Source: an uncultured Oscillibacter sp.
GTDB lineage: Bacteria > Bacillota > Clostridia > Oscillospirales > Oscillospiraceae
Direction: 5' to 3'
Length of the DNA: 64,000 nt
NCBI GenBank assembly: GCA_947365245.1
Contig: CANAWG010000007.1
Location: forward strand, 1 to 64,000
Shown: piece after piece, positions 18,733 to 27,184 of the stretch
Layout of the letters: every line of letters starts with the position of its first letter
How positions within the stretch are numbered: position 1 is the first letter of the stretch
Notes under the pieces: generated by a model
What the model was told of the DNA's origin: nothing
The model's database searches: none
Seen by the model: the letters and a program-made list of their open reading frames with translations, nothing else
Program-made: the position numbers and the translations under genes

Positions 18733-18768
18733 CCGTTTCTTTCGGTGATTTGACGGCACCGGCAAAAC

Positions 18769-18813
18769 GCCGCGCTCGCCGCCCCGGCTGAGGGGCCCGG
18801 CGGCGGGCGCGGC
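18769..18813 (+). terminator. Hairpin after the BIg2/SLH gene
   Basis: Fifteen-base arms (GCCGCGC-T-CGCCGCC with GGCGGCG-G-GCGCGGC, one T-G wobble) enclose a GC-rich loop that can itself pair. No T-run is present, so termination strength is uncertain. It lies between the SLH gene and the second PilZ gene. Confidence 0.5.
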
Positions 18814-18844
18814 TTCCAAGCCAAGAAAAGAGGAGAGAAAACCG

Positions 18845-19546
18845 ATGAAGTTTTTCAAAGGGACCCTGCGGGCCGCTCCGGACAAGGGCGCGGCGCCGGG
18901 GGGACGGGGGAAAGGCGCTCCGGATCTCTCATCCGGGCTGCGGGTGGAGGTTTTGACCATGGCGAACTACCTCCTCTTCGTGGGACGCTTGAAAGTTCTG
19001 GACGACGGCGTGCTGGAAGTACGGCGGGACACCGGCGACCCGCTGCCTCAGGCCCTGTATAACAGCGAAGTCAAGCTCCGGGGCTTCCAGAAGAACTCCC
19101 AGCCCTTTTGCCTGAAGGGGACGGTGGGCAAGAGCTCCCGGGACTTCTGGCAGGTTGAGAATCTGAAAGTCCTCCAGAGCCGGGAGAACCGCGGATTTTT
19201 CCGCCAGGACACCGACCTGGACGCTCAGGTGCGCTCCAGCGGTCACTACCGGGGGCCGGGGAGCGAGGAGTCGGAGTGCAAGGTGCTGGACGTCAGCGCC
19301 GGCGGCGCCCGGATTCTGAGCCGGAACGTATACATGGAGGGGGACCGCTTCCAGCTGGAGGTGGAGCTTCTGCCGGAGGAGCGGCCTTTTTCCATGGCCT
19401 GCCGCGTCCTGCGGGTCACCCCCAAAAAGGGCTTCAAGTACGAGTACGGCTGTAAATTTGAGGGCCTGAGCGAGGCGGAACAGCAGCGGCTTTTGCGGGC
19501 GGTGTTCACCATCCAGCGCAGGATCCTCCAGGCCCGGCGGGAATAA
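18845..19546 (+). CDS. Second PilZ domain protein
   Basis: This 233-residue protein has a basic, Gly-rich N-terminal extension (residues 1-35) of unknown role and a YcgR-N-like beta domain (about 36-120). Its C-terminal PilZ domain has DVSAGGAR (D/NxSxxG) near residue 150. The upstream arginine motif is less canonical than in the first PilZ protein: RENRGFFRQD is present around residues 115-125, so the RxxxR is approximate. c-di-GMP binding is therefore likely but less secure. ATG 18845 follows AGGAGAG. It is the last gene before a strong terminator and so closes the FliK-like/PilZ/SLH block. Confidence 0.8.
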   Translation: MKFFKGTLRAAPDKGAAPGGRGKGAPDLSSGLRVEVLTMANYLLFVGRLKVLDDGVLEVRRDTGDPLPQALYNSEVKLRGFQKNSQPFCLKGTVGKSSRDFWQVENLKVLQSRENRGFFRQDTDLDAQVRSSGHYRGPGSEESECKVLDVSAGGARILSRNVYMEGDRFQLEVELLPEERPFSMACRVLRVTPKKGFKYEYGCKFEGLSEAEQQRLLRAVFTIQRRILQARRE

Positions 19547-19568
19547 CGCCCGCCGCAAAAAACGAATT

Positions 19569-19604
19569 GAGCGGGAGACGGCGGCGCCGTCTCCCGCTCT
19601 TTTT
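19569..19604 (+). terminator. Rho-independent terminator after the second PilZ gene
   Basis: A 14-bp perfect stem GAGCGGGAGACGGC with a 3-base loop is followed directly by TTTTT. This is a textbook intrinsic terminator and marks the end of the 7.1-19.6 kb unit. Confidence 0.92.
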
Positions 19605-19769
19605 CCGCACATTTTCATCCCGGTGTATGAAAACCGGAATTTCAGAGAACCTAATCCAGGAAAGCGCCGCGTCCATTCTGCGCGCGGCCGCGCCGGCGCT
19701 CCCCGTGGGCGCCGCCATATCGCCGGGAGAGCGCCTGTGTCTCTCTGGCCTTTGAAAAAGGAGTGATCC

Positions 19770-20996
19770 ATGTTGGAGACTGGAATCCATAACACGTCCG
19801 AGATCGGGCGGCTGAAAAGGGTGCTGCTGCACCGCCCCGGCGGGGAGCTGGAGAACCTGATGCCGGAGTACCTGGAGCGGCTGCTGTTTGACGACATCCC
19901 CTATCTGCGGGAGGCCCAGAAGGAGCACGACGCCTTTGCCGAGTGCCTGCGCCAGCAGGGAGTGGAGGTGGTGTATCTCATCGACCTGGTGGTGGAGTCC
20001 ATCACCGGCGGCGAGGTGCGCAAGGCTTTTCTCCGCCAGTTCCTGGACGAGGCGGACATTCGGGATGAGCGGATGCGGGAGAGCCTGGAGGAGTATCTGG
20101 GAGACATGCCGGACCGGGAGATGGTGTCCGCCATGATGGCCGGCGTCCGCAAGAGCCAGCTGCGCCAGGGCAGCGGACGGCTGGGGGACTTTCTGCCGGG
20201 GGAGGGGGACGACTACCCCTTTGCCGTGGATCCCATGCCCAACCTCTATTTCACCCGGGACCCCTTTGCCACCATCGGTACCGGCGTGTCCATCCACAAG
20301 ATGCACACCGCCACCCGGAACCGGGAGACGCTGTTCGGAAAGCTGATTTTCGAGCACAACCCGGCCTTTGTGAACGCCCCCCGCTGGTACGACCGGGGGG
20401 AGACCTCCTCTCTGGAGGGGGGCGACATTCTGGTGCTGTCCCCCCAGGTGCTGGCGGTGGGCATCTCCCAGCGCACCCGGGAGAACTCCATCGACACCCT
20501 GGCGGAGGCCGTGCTGACCCGCAGCCAGACCTTTAAGAAAGTCCTGGCCTTCAACATCCCCAAGACCCGCTCTTTCATGCACCTGGACACCGTGTTCACC
20601 ATGGTGGACCGGGACAAGTTTACCGTTCACCCCAACATCCTCTCCAGCATCACCGTGTTTGTCATGGAGCTGGACAGCGATGGGCAGATGAAGATCCGCC
20701 AGGAGGAGGGCCGGCTGGAGGACATTCTCAAAGAGCACCTGGAGCTGGACCACGTGACGCTGATCCCCTGTGGCCGGGGCAGCGAGATTGACGCCGCCCG
20801 GGAGCAGTGGAACGACGGCAGCAACACGCTGGCCATCGCCCCCGGGGAGGTGGTGGTCTACTCCCGGAACTACGTGACCAACCGCTCGCTGGAGGAACAC
20901 GGCATCAAGATCCACACCATCCCCAGCGCGGAGCTGAGCCGCGGCCGGGGCGGGCCCCGGTGCATGTCCATGCCGCTGTGGCGGGACGACCCCTGA
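19770..20996 (+). CDS. arcA: Arginine deiminase
   Basis: ArcA hydrolyses L-arginine to citrulline and ammonia, the first step of the arginine deiminase pathway. The 408-aa length is normal. Conserved elements include [13 protein letters not shown] near the N-terminus, [10 protein letters not shown] (substrate binding), [23 protein letters not shown] (catalytic His/Asp) and [13 protein letters not shown] at the end, with nucleophile C398. ATG 19770 lies behind AAAAGGAG. Ornithine carbamoyltransferase and a carrier follow in the same direction with short gaps, forming an arginine-use unit. The upstream gap (19,605-19,769) holds a TGAAA/TTTCA inverted repeat near 19,626 that might bind a regulator, but it is not a clear ArgR box. 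Confidence 0.96.
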   Translation: MLETGIHNTSEIGRLKRVLLHRPGGELENLMPEYLERLLFDDIPYLREAQKEHDAFAECLRQQGVEVVYLIDLVVESITGGEVRKAFLRQFLDEADIRDERMRESLEEYLGDMPDREMVSAMMAGVRKSQLRQGSGRLGDFLPGEGDDYPFAVDPMPNLYFTRDPFATIGTGVSIHKMHTATRNRETLFGKLIFEHNPAFVNAPRWYDRGETSSLEGGDILVLSPQVLAVGISQRTRENSIDTLAEAVLTRSQTFKKVLAFNIPKTRSFMHLDTVFTMVDRDKFTVHPNILSSITVFVMELDSDGQMKIRQEEGRLEDILKEHLELDHVTLIPCGRGSEIDAAREQWNDGSNTLAIAPGEVVVYSRNYVTNRSLEEHGIKIHTIPSAELSRGRGGPRCMSMPLWRDDP

Positions 20997-21059
20997 CCCA
21001 TCCGCCCAGGACGCCCCGGCGAAAACCCATTTTGTAACGATAAAAAGGAGAAATTTACT

Positions 21060-22058
21060 ATGGCAGTCAATCTCAAAGGCAGAAGCTTTCTCACCTTGCA
21101 GGACTTCACCCCCGCGGAGATCCGCTATCTTCTGGACCTGGGCCATGACCTGAAGGCCAAGCGCCGCGCCGGCGTCTGTGACCCGGCATTAAAGGGCAAG
21201 CACATCGTCCTCCTCTTTGAAAAGACCTCCACCCGCACCCGGTGCTCTTTCGAGGTGGCCGCCACCCAGGAGGGGGCCCATGTCACGTACCTGGACGCGG
21301 GCAGCTCTCAGATGGGAAAGAAGGAGTCCCTGGAGGACTCCGCCAAGGTGCTGGGCCGGTTCTTTGACGGCATCGAGTACCGGGGCTACGCCCAGAAAAA
21401 CGTGGAGGAGCTGGCGAAGTACGCCGGCGTCCCCGTGTGGAACGGCCTCACCGACGCCGACCACCCCACCCAGATCCTGGCGGACATGATGACCATCGAG
21501 GAGCACTGCCACAAGCCCCTGAATCAGATCAAGATCGTCTTCCCCGGCGACGTGCGCAACAACATGTGCTACGCCTGGATGATCGGCGCGGCCAAGATGG
21601 GAATGCACTTTGTGGGCATCGGCCCGGAGAAGTTGGCCAAGGAGATGGACCAGGAGGTGGTCAAGACCACCTTCGCCACCGCCCGGGAGACCGGCGCCCT
21701 GCTGGAGATCACCGACAATTTGGGAGACGTGAAGGACGCCGACGTCATCTACGGCGATATCTGGGCCTCCATGGGCGAGGAGGCGCTGATCCCCGAGCGG
21801 GCGGAGCTGCTGTCCCCCTACCGGGTGACGGAGGAGACCCTGAAGGCCACCGGCAACCCCAACGTGCTCTATATGCACTGCCTGCCCTCTTTCCACGACT
21901 ATGAGACAAAGCTGGCGCGGGAGTGGAAAGACAAGGGCGTGGACATCCGGGAGGTCACCGACGAGGTGTTCCGGGGCCGCCACAGCGTGGTCTTCGACGA
22001 GGCTGAGAACCGGATGCACTCCATCAAGGCCGTGCTGGTGGCCACCATCGGAAAGTAA
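21060..22058 (+). CDS. arcB: Ornithine carbamoyltransferase
   Basis: This enzyme interconverts citrulline plus phosphate with ornithine plus carbamoyl phosphate; next to arcA it probably works in the catabolic direction. The 332-aa protein has the carbamoyl-phosphate motif STRTRCSFE (near residue 57), DHPTQILAD, and the ornithine-binding HCLPSFHD near residue 270. ATG 21060 is preceded by AAAAAGGAG. The catabolic (arcB) versus biosynthetic (argF) naming rests on context, not on a residue I can point to. Carbamate kinase (arcC), which would recover ATP, is not present in the window. Confidence 0.93.
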   Translation: MAVNLKGRSFLTLQDFTPAEIRYLLDLGHDLKAKRRAGVCDPALKGKHIVLLFEKTSTRTRCSFEVAATQEGAHVTYLDAGSSQMGKKESLEDSAKVLGRFFDGIEYRGYAQKNVEELAKYAGVPVWNGLTDADHPTQILADMMTIEEHCHKPLNQIKIVFPGDVRNNMCYAWMIGAAKMGMHFVGIGPEKLAKEMDQEVVKTTFATARETGALLEITDNLGDVKDADVIYGDIWASMGEEALIPERAELLSPYRVTEETLKATGNPNVLYMHCLPSFHDYETKLAREWKDKGVDIREVTDEVFRGRHSVVFDEAENRMHSIKAVLVATIGK

Positions 22059-22073
22059 GAGGGGGGCGAGCCC

Positions 22074-23465
22074 TTGGAGAAGTCCAAGTTTCGAATGCCC
22101 ACGGCCTACACCATCCTCTTCCTGCTGATTATCCAGGTGGCCATCGCCACCTGGATCGTGCCCTCCGGCGCATACGATTACGTGGACGGCGTACCCGTGG
22201 CGGGCAGCTACCACGCCACGGCCCCAACGCCCCAGGGGGTCGGGGCGGTGCTGAAGGCCGCCTTTTCCGGCTTCTACGACGCCGTGGACGTGTGCGTGTT
22301 CATCCTCATGGTGGGCGGCTTCCTGGGCGTGGTGATGAAGACCGGCGCGGTGGACGCCGGCGTGGCCCGGATCATCCAGCGGCTGGGGGGCCGGGAGAAG
22401 TGGCTGATCCCCATCCTGATGCTGCTCTTCGGCCTTGGGGGCACCACCTACGGCATGTGGGAGGAGACCATGGCCTTCTACCCGCTGCTGATCCCCGTGT
22501 TCCTGGCGGCGGGCTACGACGCCGTGGTGGGCATCTCCGTGATCTTGCTGGGGGCGGGGGCCGGCGTCATCAGCTCCACCGTCAACCCCTTTGCCACGGG
22601 CATCGCCGCGGGCTTTGCCGGCGTGTCCCTGGGGGAGGGGATCTTGCTGCGGGCCCTTCAGTGGGTGGTCTTCGAGAGCGCCGCCATCTGGTTTGTAATG
22701 GCCTATGCCGCCAAGGTGAAGAAGAACCCCGCCCGGTCCGTAGTGGGTGTGGGCGCGGGTAAGATTCAGGTGAGCATGGAGGAGCCCCAGCCGGAGTACA
22801 CGCCCAAGCGCAAGGCCATCATGGTCCTCTTCACCCTGGTGTTTCTGGTCATGGTCTACGGTGTCATCCCCTTTGACGAGATGGGACTGCCCCTGCCGGT
22901 TTTGGGCTGGTGGTTCCCGGAGCTCAGCGCCCTCTTTTTAGTGGGCGGCGTGGTCATCGGACTTCTGGACGGCCAGCGGGAGGACGAGGTGGCGGAGACC
23001 TTTGTGGCCGGCTGCGCGGACCTTTTGGGCGTGGCCTTTATCATCGGCATCAGCCGGGGGATCACCGTGCTGATGAACGACGGCGGCATCACGGACACCA
23101 TCCTCCACTGGGGGGAGGAGGCCCTCGCCGGCGCGGGGCCCGTCAGCTTTGTGCTGCTGGTGTATCTCATCTACCTGCCCCTGACGGTGCTGGTGCCCTC
23201 CTCCTCGGGCCTTGCAACGCTGTCGGTGCCCATCATGGCCCCCCTCGGGGAGTTCGCCGGGGTGGGAGGCGACCTGGTGGTGACGGCGTTCCAGTCCGCC
23301 TCCGGCCTTGTGAACATCATCACCCCCACGGCGGCGGTGGTGATGGGGGCCCTGGCCCTGGGCCACGTCCCCTACGACCGCTGGCTGAAATATGTCTGGA
23401 AGCTGGCGCTGTATTTTCTGCTGTTGACCATGGTGCTTTTGGTTCTCGGCGTGTGGATCGGATAG
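22074..23465 (+). CDS. YfcC/ArcD2-like carrier protein, probable arginine-ornithine or basic amino acid transporter
   Basis: This 463-residue membrane protein of the YfcC (C4-dicarboxylate/basic amino acid carrier-like) family has about 12 predicted hydrophobic segments. The N-terminus is KFRMPTAYTILFLLIIQVAI; conserved stretches include GGTTYGMWEETMAFYPLL and SSTVNPFATGIAAGFAGV, plus a C-terminal VPSSSGLATLSVPIMAPL. The start is probably TTG 22074, after a GAGGGGGG site. It follows the carbamoyltransferase by 15 bases, so it is likely in the same transcript and may exchange arginine and ornithine. Substrate is inferred from neighbours only. Confidence 0.85.
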   Translation: MEKSKFRMPTAYTILFLLIIQVAIATWIVPSGAYDYVDGVPVAGSYHATAPTPQGVGAVLKAAFSGFYDAVDVCVFILMVGGFLGVVMKTGAVDAGVARIIQRLGGREKWLIPILMLLFGLGGTTYGMWEETMAFYPLLIPVFLAAGYDAVVGISVILLGAGAGVISSTVNPFATGIAAGFAGVSLGEGILLRALQWVVFESAAIWFVMAYAAKVKKNPARSVVGVGAGKIQVSMEEPQPEYTPKRKAIMVLFTLVFLVMVYGVIPFDEMGLPLPVLGWWFPELSALFLVGGVVIGLLDGQREDEVAETFVAGCADLLGVAFIIGISRGITVLMNDGGITDTILHWGEEALAGAGPVSFVLLVYLIYLPLTVLVPSSSGLATLSVPIMAPLGEFAGVGGDLVVTAFQSASGLVNIITPTAAVVMGALALGHVPYDRWLKYVWKLALYFLLLTMVLLVLGVWIG

Positions 23466-23472
23466 AGACGGC

Positions 23473-23504
23473 GGCAGGGCCGGGGCGGCAGCCCCGGCCC
23501 TGCC
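23473..23504 (+). terminator. Hairpin after the arginine operon
   Basis: Fourteen-base perfect arms (GGCAGGGCCGGGGC and complement) enclose a 4-base loop GGCA, starting 8 bases after the carrier stop. There is no T-run, but the stem is very stable. Confidence 0.65.
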
Positions 23505-23642
23505 AATGAATATTCAACTCTTTATTCACTCACTTCTGTGTGAGGTGCCTGAAAATTCCACAAAAAACCGGGCGGATATACCATGTTTTCTGGGGAAATG
23601 GAAGAAGTGGCCAAATAAATATACATAAATTCTGATAAACTA

Positions 23643-23671
23643 TTGACAGTTGGATTGGGGAGTGGTAAGGT
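23643..23671 (+). promoter_or_regulatory. Candidate promoter of the amino acid ABC transporter
   Basis: A perfect -35 TTGACA is followed 17 bases later by TAAGGT, a weak -10. It lies about 80 bases before the binding-protein start, in the only AT-rich stretch of the region. Upstream, at about 23,507, is the short palindrome TGAATATTCA, which resembles two ArgR half-sites without the usual central spacer. Confidence 0.5.
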
Positions 23672-23750
23672 ATCCACATCCCGGCGGGGGTGCTCTGCGA
23701 GAGTTGTCCCGCCGCCGGAGATGAAACCGATGAAAAAGGAAGATCGAGTT

Positions 23751-24617
23751 ATGAAGAAGATTTTTGCGCTTTTGCTGACCCTGGCCATGGTGCTGAGTCT
23801 GGCCGCCTGCGGCGGCGGCAGCGATGCTCCCGCCAACACGGACGCCCCCGCCAACACGGACGCCCCCGCCAACACGGACGCCCCCTCCAATACCGACGCC
23901 CCCGCCGGGGACGCCGCATTCACCACCGTGGAATCCGGCAAGCTCCACATGTCCACCAACGCCGCGTTCCCTCCCTATGAGATGACCACCGACAACGGCG
24001 GCTTCGAGGGCATCGACGTGGAGGTGGCCGACGCCATCGCCAAGAAGCTGGGCCTGGAGCTGGTGGTGGACGACATGGGCTTTGACGCCGCCCTCACCGC
24101 CGTGCAGACCGGTCAGAGCGACATCGCCATGGCGGGCATCACCGTCACGGACGACCGGCTGGAGGTCATGGACTTCTCCGACAGCTACGCCACCGGCATC
24201 CAGGTGGTTATCGTCAAGGAGGGCTCCCCCATTCAGACGATCGACGACCTGGCCAACGCCCAGATGATCGGCTGCCAGAAGGCCACCACCGGATATATCT
24301 ATGCCTCCGATACCCCGGAGAACGGCGGCTACGGTGAGGATCATGTCACTGCGTTTGACAACGGCGCTCTGGCGGTCATGGCCCTGGTGAATGGGCAGGT
24401 GGACGCGGTCATCATCGACAACGAGCCCGCCAAGAGCTATGTGGCCGCCAACGAGGGCCTGAAGATTCTGGACGGCACCTGGGTGGAGGAGCAGTACGCC
24501 ATCGGACTTGCCAAGGGCAACACGGCCCTGCTGGAGGCGGTGAACACCGCCATGGCCGAGCTGAAAGCCGACGGCACGTTCCAGGGCATCGTGGACAAGT
24601 ATATCACCGCCGAGTAA
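23751..24617 (+). CDS. Polar amino acid ABC transporter, substrate-binding lipoprotein
   Basis: This 288-aa extracellular solute-binding protein (family 3) captures an amino acid and delivers it to the permease that follows. Its lipoprotein signal peptide has the core IFALLLTLAMVLSLAAC, with lipobox LSLAAC and the modified Cys about 20 residues in. A linker of four imperfect ANTDAP repeats follows, then the binding domain (FPPYEMTTDNGGFEGIDVEVADAIAKK split around position 65-90; later GYIYASDTPENGGYG and YAIGLAKGN). ATG 23751 is chosen because AAAGGA lies about 10 bases upstream and the signal peptide starts there. The substrate cannot be read from sequence; arginine or cystine are possible. 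Confidence 0.92.
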   Translation: MKKIFALLLTLAMVLSLAACGGGSDAPANTDAPANTDAPANTDAPSNTDAPAGDAAFTTVESGKLHMSTNAAFPPYEMTTDNGGFEGIDVEVADAIAKKLGLELVVDDMGFDAALTAVQTGQSDIAMAGITVTDDRLEVMDFSDSYATGIQVVIVKEGSPIQTIDDLANAQMIGCQKATTGYIYASDTPENGGYGEDHVTAFDNGALAVMALVNGQVDAVIIDNEPAKSYVAANEGLKILDGTWVEEQYAIGLAKGNTALLEAVNTAMAELKADGTFQGIVDKYITAE

Positions 24618-24631
24618 GCAGCAGAAGATCC

Positions 24632-24660
24632 AGGGCGGCCAATTTCGGCCGCCCTGTTTC
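24632..24660 (+). terminator. Attenuating hairpin between binding protein and permease
   Basis: Ten-base arms CAGGGCGGCC and complement enclose a 6-base loop, followed by TTTCC. Such hairpins after binding-protein genes typically let that protein be made in excess over the membrane parts. Confidence 0.7.
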
Positions 24661-24708
24661 CTCGTTGGAGTACGTTAGAGTAGAAGAGAGAAAGGAGGGG
24701 CTCCTACT

Positions 24709-25440
24709 ATGCTGCAATCCCTGATCGGCTGGCTGGACCGCATGGGGCCCAGACTGTATAAGGCCTTTATCGAGGGGGACCGCTGGAAGCTCTACCTCCA
24801 GGGCCTGGGGGTCACCATGGAGCTGACGGTCATCGCGCTGGTCTTCGGCGTCATCCTGGGATTGATCGTGGCCGTGATCCGCTCCGCCCACGACCAGCAG
24901 CGCCTGGGCCGGCGCAATATTCTGCTGGGCGTCCTGAATTTCATCTGCCAGATCTACACCACCGTCATCCGGGGCACCCCCATGCTGGTGCAGCTGTTCA
25001 TCTGGACATTTGTCATCTTCCCCGCCCAGCGCAACAAGGTGCTGGTGGCCTTTATCGGCCTGGGCGTCAACTCCGGCGCCTATGTGGCGGAGATCATCCG
25101 GGGGGGCCTCATGAGCGTGGACGCGGGGCAGTCCGAGGCGGGCCGCTCCCTGGGACTGGGGTATGTGGACACCATGCGCTTCATCGTCATCCCCCAGGCG
25201 TTCAAGAACATTCTGCCGTCTCTTGGCAACGAGTTCATCACGCTCTTCAAGGACACCTCCCTGGCCCAGGCCATCGGCGGCGCGGAGATGCTGTACTACG
25301 CCAGCACCATCGGCGGCAGGACGTTTGACTATATGCCGCCCCTGCTGGGGATTGCCGGTATGTACTTAGCGATCGTCATCGTCTTCACCTGGCTCCAGGG
25401 AAAACTGGAAAGGAGGCTGCGGGAAAGTGATCGACGTTAA
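24709..25440 (+). CDS. Polar amino acid ABC transporter permease
   Basis: This 243-aa inner-membrane subunit of the HisM/GlnP type has hydrophobic segments near residues 30-55, 75-100, 105-125 and 205-235. The ABC-contacting EAA loop appears as [21 protein letters not shown], split around residues 143-165. [15 protein letters not shown] is a family hallmark. ATG 24709 follows AAAGGAGG. Its end overlaps the ATPase gene start by 14 bases. Confidence 0.94.
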   Translation: MLQSLIGWLDRMGPRLYKAFIEGDRWKLYLQGLGVTMELTVIALVFGVILGLIVAVIRSAHDQQRLGRRNILLGVLNFICQIYTTVIRGTPMLVQLFIWTFVIFPAQRNKVLVAFIGLGVNSGAYVAEIIRGGLMSVDAGQSEAGRSLGLGYVDTMRFIVIPQAFKNILPSLGNEFITLFKDTSLAQAIGGAEMLYYASTIGGRTFDYMPPLLGIAGMYLAIVIVFTWLQGKLERRLRESDRR

Positions 25441-26149
25441 AAACCTCTCCAAGTCCTTTGGGGACCACCTGGTATTAAACGACATCTCCCAGCACATCAA
25501 CCCCGGGGAGAAAGTGGTCGTCATCGGGCCCTCCGGCTCCGGCAAGTCCACGTTCCTGCGGTGCCTGAACTTACTGGAGACCCCCAGCGCGGGGACCATC
25601 ACGTTCCAGGGCGCCGTCATCACGGACCCCAAGGTGAAGATCGACCAGGTGCGCCAGCAGATGGGCATGGTCTTCCAGCACTTCAACCTCTTCCCCAACA
25701 TGACCATTCGGAAAAACATCACCCTGGCGCCGGTGCGCACGGGCCTTATGAAGCAGGAGGAGGCCGACGCCCAGGCGGACGTCCTGCTCCAGCGGGTGGG
25801 TCTGACGGACAAGGCCGACGCCTATCCCAGCCAGCTCTCCGGCGGGCAGAAGCAGCGGGTGGCCATCGTCCGGGCCCTGGCCATGAAGCCGAAGCTGATG
25901 CTGTTTGACGAGCCCACCTCCGCCCTGGACCCGGAGATGGTGGGCGAGGTGCTGGATGTGATGCGAGAGCTGGCCCGGGACGGCATGACCATGGTGGTGG
26001 TGACCCACGAGATGGGCTTTGCCCGGGAGGTGGGCAGCCGCGTCCTCTTCATGGCCGACGGCCAGGTGCTGGAGGAGGGAGCCCCGGAGGTCCTCTTCGG
26101 CAGCCCCAAGCATCCCCGGCTCCAGGATTTCCTCAGCAAGGTCCTGTAG
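25427..26149 (+). CDS. Polar amino acid ABC transporter ATP-binding protein
   Basis: This 240-aa ATPase powers the transporter encoded just upstream. All motifs are intact: Walker [10 protein letters not shown] (near residue 34), Q-loop [13 protein letters not shown], signature [15 protein letters not shown], Walker [15 protein letters not shown], and the switch [11 protein letters not shown]. This sequence pattern is typical of the GlnQ/HisP group. The GTG start 25427 has AAGGAGG upstream. A strong terminator follows. Confidence 0.96.
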   Translation: MIDVKNLSKSFGDHLVLNDISQHINPGEKVVVIGPSGSGKSTFLRCLNLLETPSAGTITFQGAVITDPKVKIDQVRQQMGMVFQHFNLFPNMTIRKNITLAPVRTGLMKQEEADAQADVLLQRVGLTDKADAYPSQLSGGQKQRVAIVRALAMKPKLMLFDEPTSALDPEMVGEVLDVMRELARDGMTMVVVTHEMGFAREVGSRVLFMADGQVLEEGAPEVLFGSPKHPRLQDFLSKVL

Positions 26150-26167
26150 AATCCCACATAAAAATTA

Positions 26168-26206
26168 AGAGCAAGGCAAACCGTAAATCTGCCTTGCTCT
26201 TTTTTT
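26168..26206 (+). terminator. Rho-independent terminator after the ABC transporter
   Basis: An 11-bp stem AGAGCAAGGCA/TGCCTTGCTCT with an 11-base loop is followed by TTTTTT. It sits 18 bases after the ATPase stop. Confidence 0.93.
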
Positions 26207-26223
26207 GCGGGATCGACGGGCGG

Positions 26224-26421
26224 TTACCATTTTCCTTCTTTCAGTCTTCCGCCGATCAAAATAATTGCAAATACGACGGCAAAAAACAGCCCGGGAATCC
26301 AGACCGGGGACAGCACCCACACCCATGACCAGTCGATCAGCCCCGTTAATTTCAGAACAATCAATATCAGGGTTAGAACAGACAGCGTCCCCATTCCGCC
26401 GCGTTTTACTTTTTGATCCAT
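26224..26421 (-). CDS. Small two-segment membrane protein
   Basis: This 65-residue protein has a short basic N-terminus (KVKRGG), two hydrophobic segments (about residues 11-27 and 36-57) separated by IDWSWVWVLSPVW, and a basic end. I recognise this as a common type of small clostridial membrane protein without known function. ATG 26421 is preferred over GTG 26424, since GGAGG is then 7 bases away. It is convergent with the ABC transporter operon and lies downstream of yfcE on the same strand, separated by a hairpin, so it may have its own promoter. Confidence 0.6.
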   Translation of the reverse strand: MDQKVKRGGMGTLSVLTLILIVLKLTGLIDWSWVWVLSPVWIPGLFFAVVFAIILIGGRLKEGKW

Positions 26422-26471
26422 CACAGGCCCTCCGTCAAATCGGGATTTGTGGATGAAGTCATGATAACGCA

Positions 26472-26507
26472 GCGCCCACTGAAAAGCAGCCGTTTCTCAG
26501 TGGGCGC
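26472..26507 (-). terminator. Hairpin after yfcE
   Basis: Eleven-base perfect arms (GCGCCCACTGA / TCAGTGGGCGC) enclose a 14-base loop, 40 bases past the yfcE stop on the minus strand. No long T-run follows. Confidence 0.55.
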
Positions 26508-26546
26508 CGGCTTTCTCACGGGGACCGCAGAGCGGCCTTTATTCTT

Positions 26547-27089
26547 TCAACGCAGGGGCTGAAAAGCCTCTCCCGTGAAGAGGTCGTGCCAGGTGAACAC
26601 TCCGCTCTCCAGCGTCATGTAGCTGTGGGGCGTGTCCTCCTTGGGCAGAGACACGGAGCCGGGGTTCAGGTAGGTATACCCGCCGCAGTCCCGGCGGACG
26701 GGCAGGTGGGTGTGGCCGCAGAGGAGGAAGTCCCCCGGCCGCAGGGGCGGCGGATTGTCTGGGCCGTAGTTGTGGCCGTGGGCGGCGAAGATGGTGAGAC
26801 CGTCCAGGGCCAGAAAAGCGTACTCCGCCAGTACGGGGAACTCCAGCACCATCTGGTCCACCTCGCTGTCGCAGTTGCCGCGGACGCATAGAAGAGCGTC
26901 TTTCGTGTCATTGAGCAGGGCGGTGACGGCCCGGGTGTCGTACTCCTCCGGGAAATCGTTCCGGGGGCCGTGGTACAGCAGGTCCCCCAGCAGAATCAGC
27001 CGGTTCGCGCCCTCCCGGCGGAAAGCGTCCAGCATCGCCCGGCAGCACCGGGCGGAGCCATGGAGGTCAGAGGCAATCATCCATTTCAT
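26547..27089 (-). CDS. yfcE: YfcE-type metallophosphodiesterase
   Basis: This 180-aa calcineurin-like phosphoesterase has the metal-binding pattern IASDLHG (near residue 5), LLGDLLYHGPRN, VRGNCDSEVD, AAHGHNYG and CGHTHLPV, all intact. E. coli YfcE cleaves artificial phosphodiesters; the natural substrate is unknown. ATG 27089 follows AAGGAG. It lies just downstream of the S1-domain gene, with a hairpin between them. Confidence 0.9.
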   Translation of the reverse strand: MKWMIASDLHGSARCCRAMLDAFRREGANRLILLGDLLYHGPRNDFPEEYDTRAVTALLNDTKDALLCVRGNCDSEVDQMVLEFPVLAEYAFLALDGLTIFAAHGHNYGPDNPPPLRPGDFLLCGHTHLPVRRDCGGYTYLNPGSVSLPKEDTPHSYMTLESGVFTWHDLFTGEAFQPLR

Positions 27090-27144
27090 CAGATCCGCTC
27101 CTTTTTTCGTGCGCCGCCCGCTCCGGGGGAGTGGGGGCTGTAAA

Positions 27145-27170
27145 CCCCGGCGGAGGGTGCTCCGCCGGGG
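27145..27170 (-). terminator. Hairpin after the S1-domain (yabR-like) gene
   Basis: Eleven-base arms CCCCGGCGGAG and complement enclose a 4-base loop, 15 bases beyond the stop on the minus strand, separating yabR from yfcE. No T-run follows. Confidence 0.6.
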
Positions 27171-27184
27171 GAGTTGATCGGGGA

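Noticed and set aside
19605-19769. An ArgR box before arcA (TGAAA...TTTCA near 19,626) and TGAATATTCA near 23,507.
   Set aside because: Neither has the usual TGAAT-N4-ATTCA spacing. They are mentioned as weak hints only.
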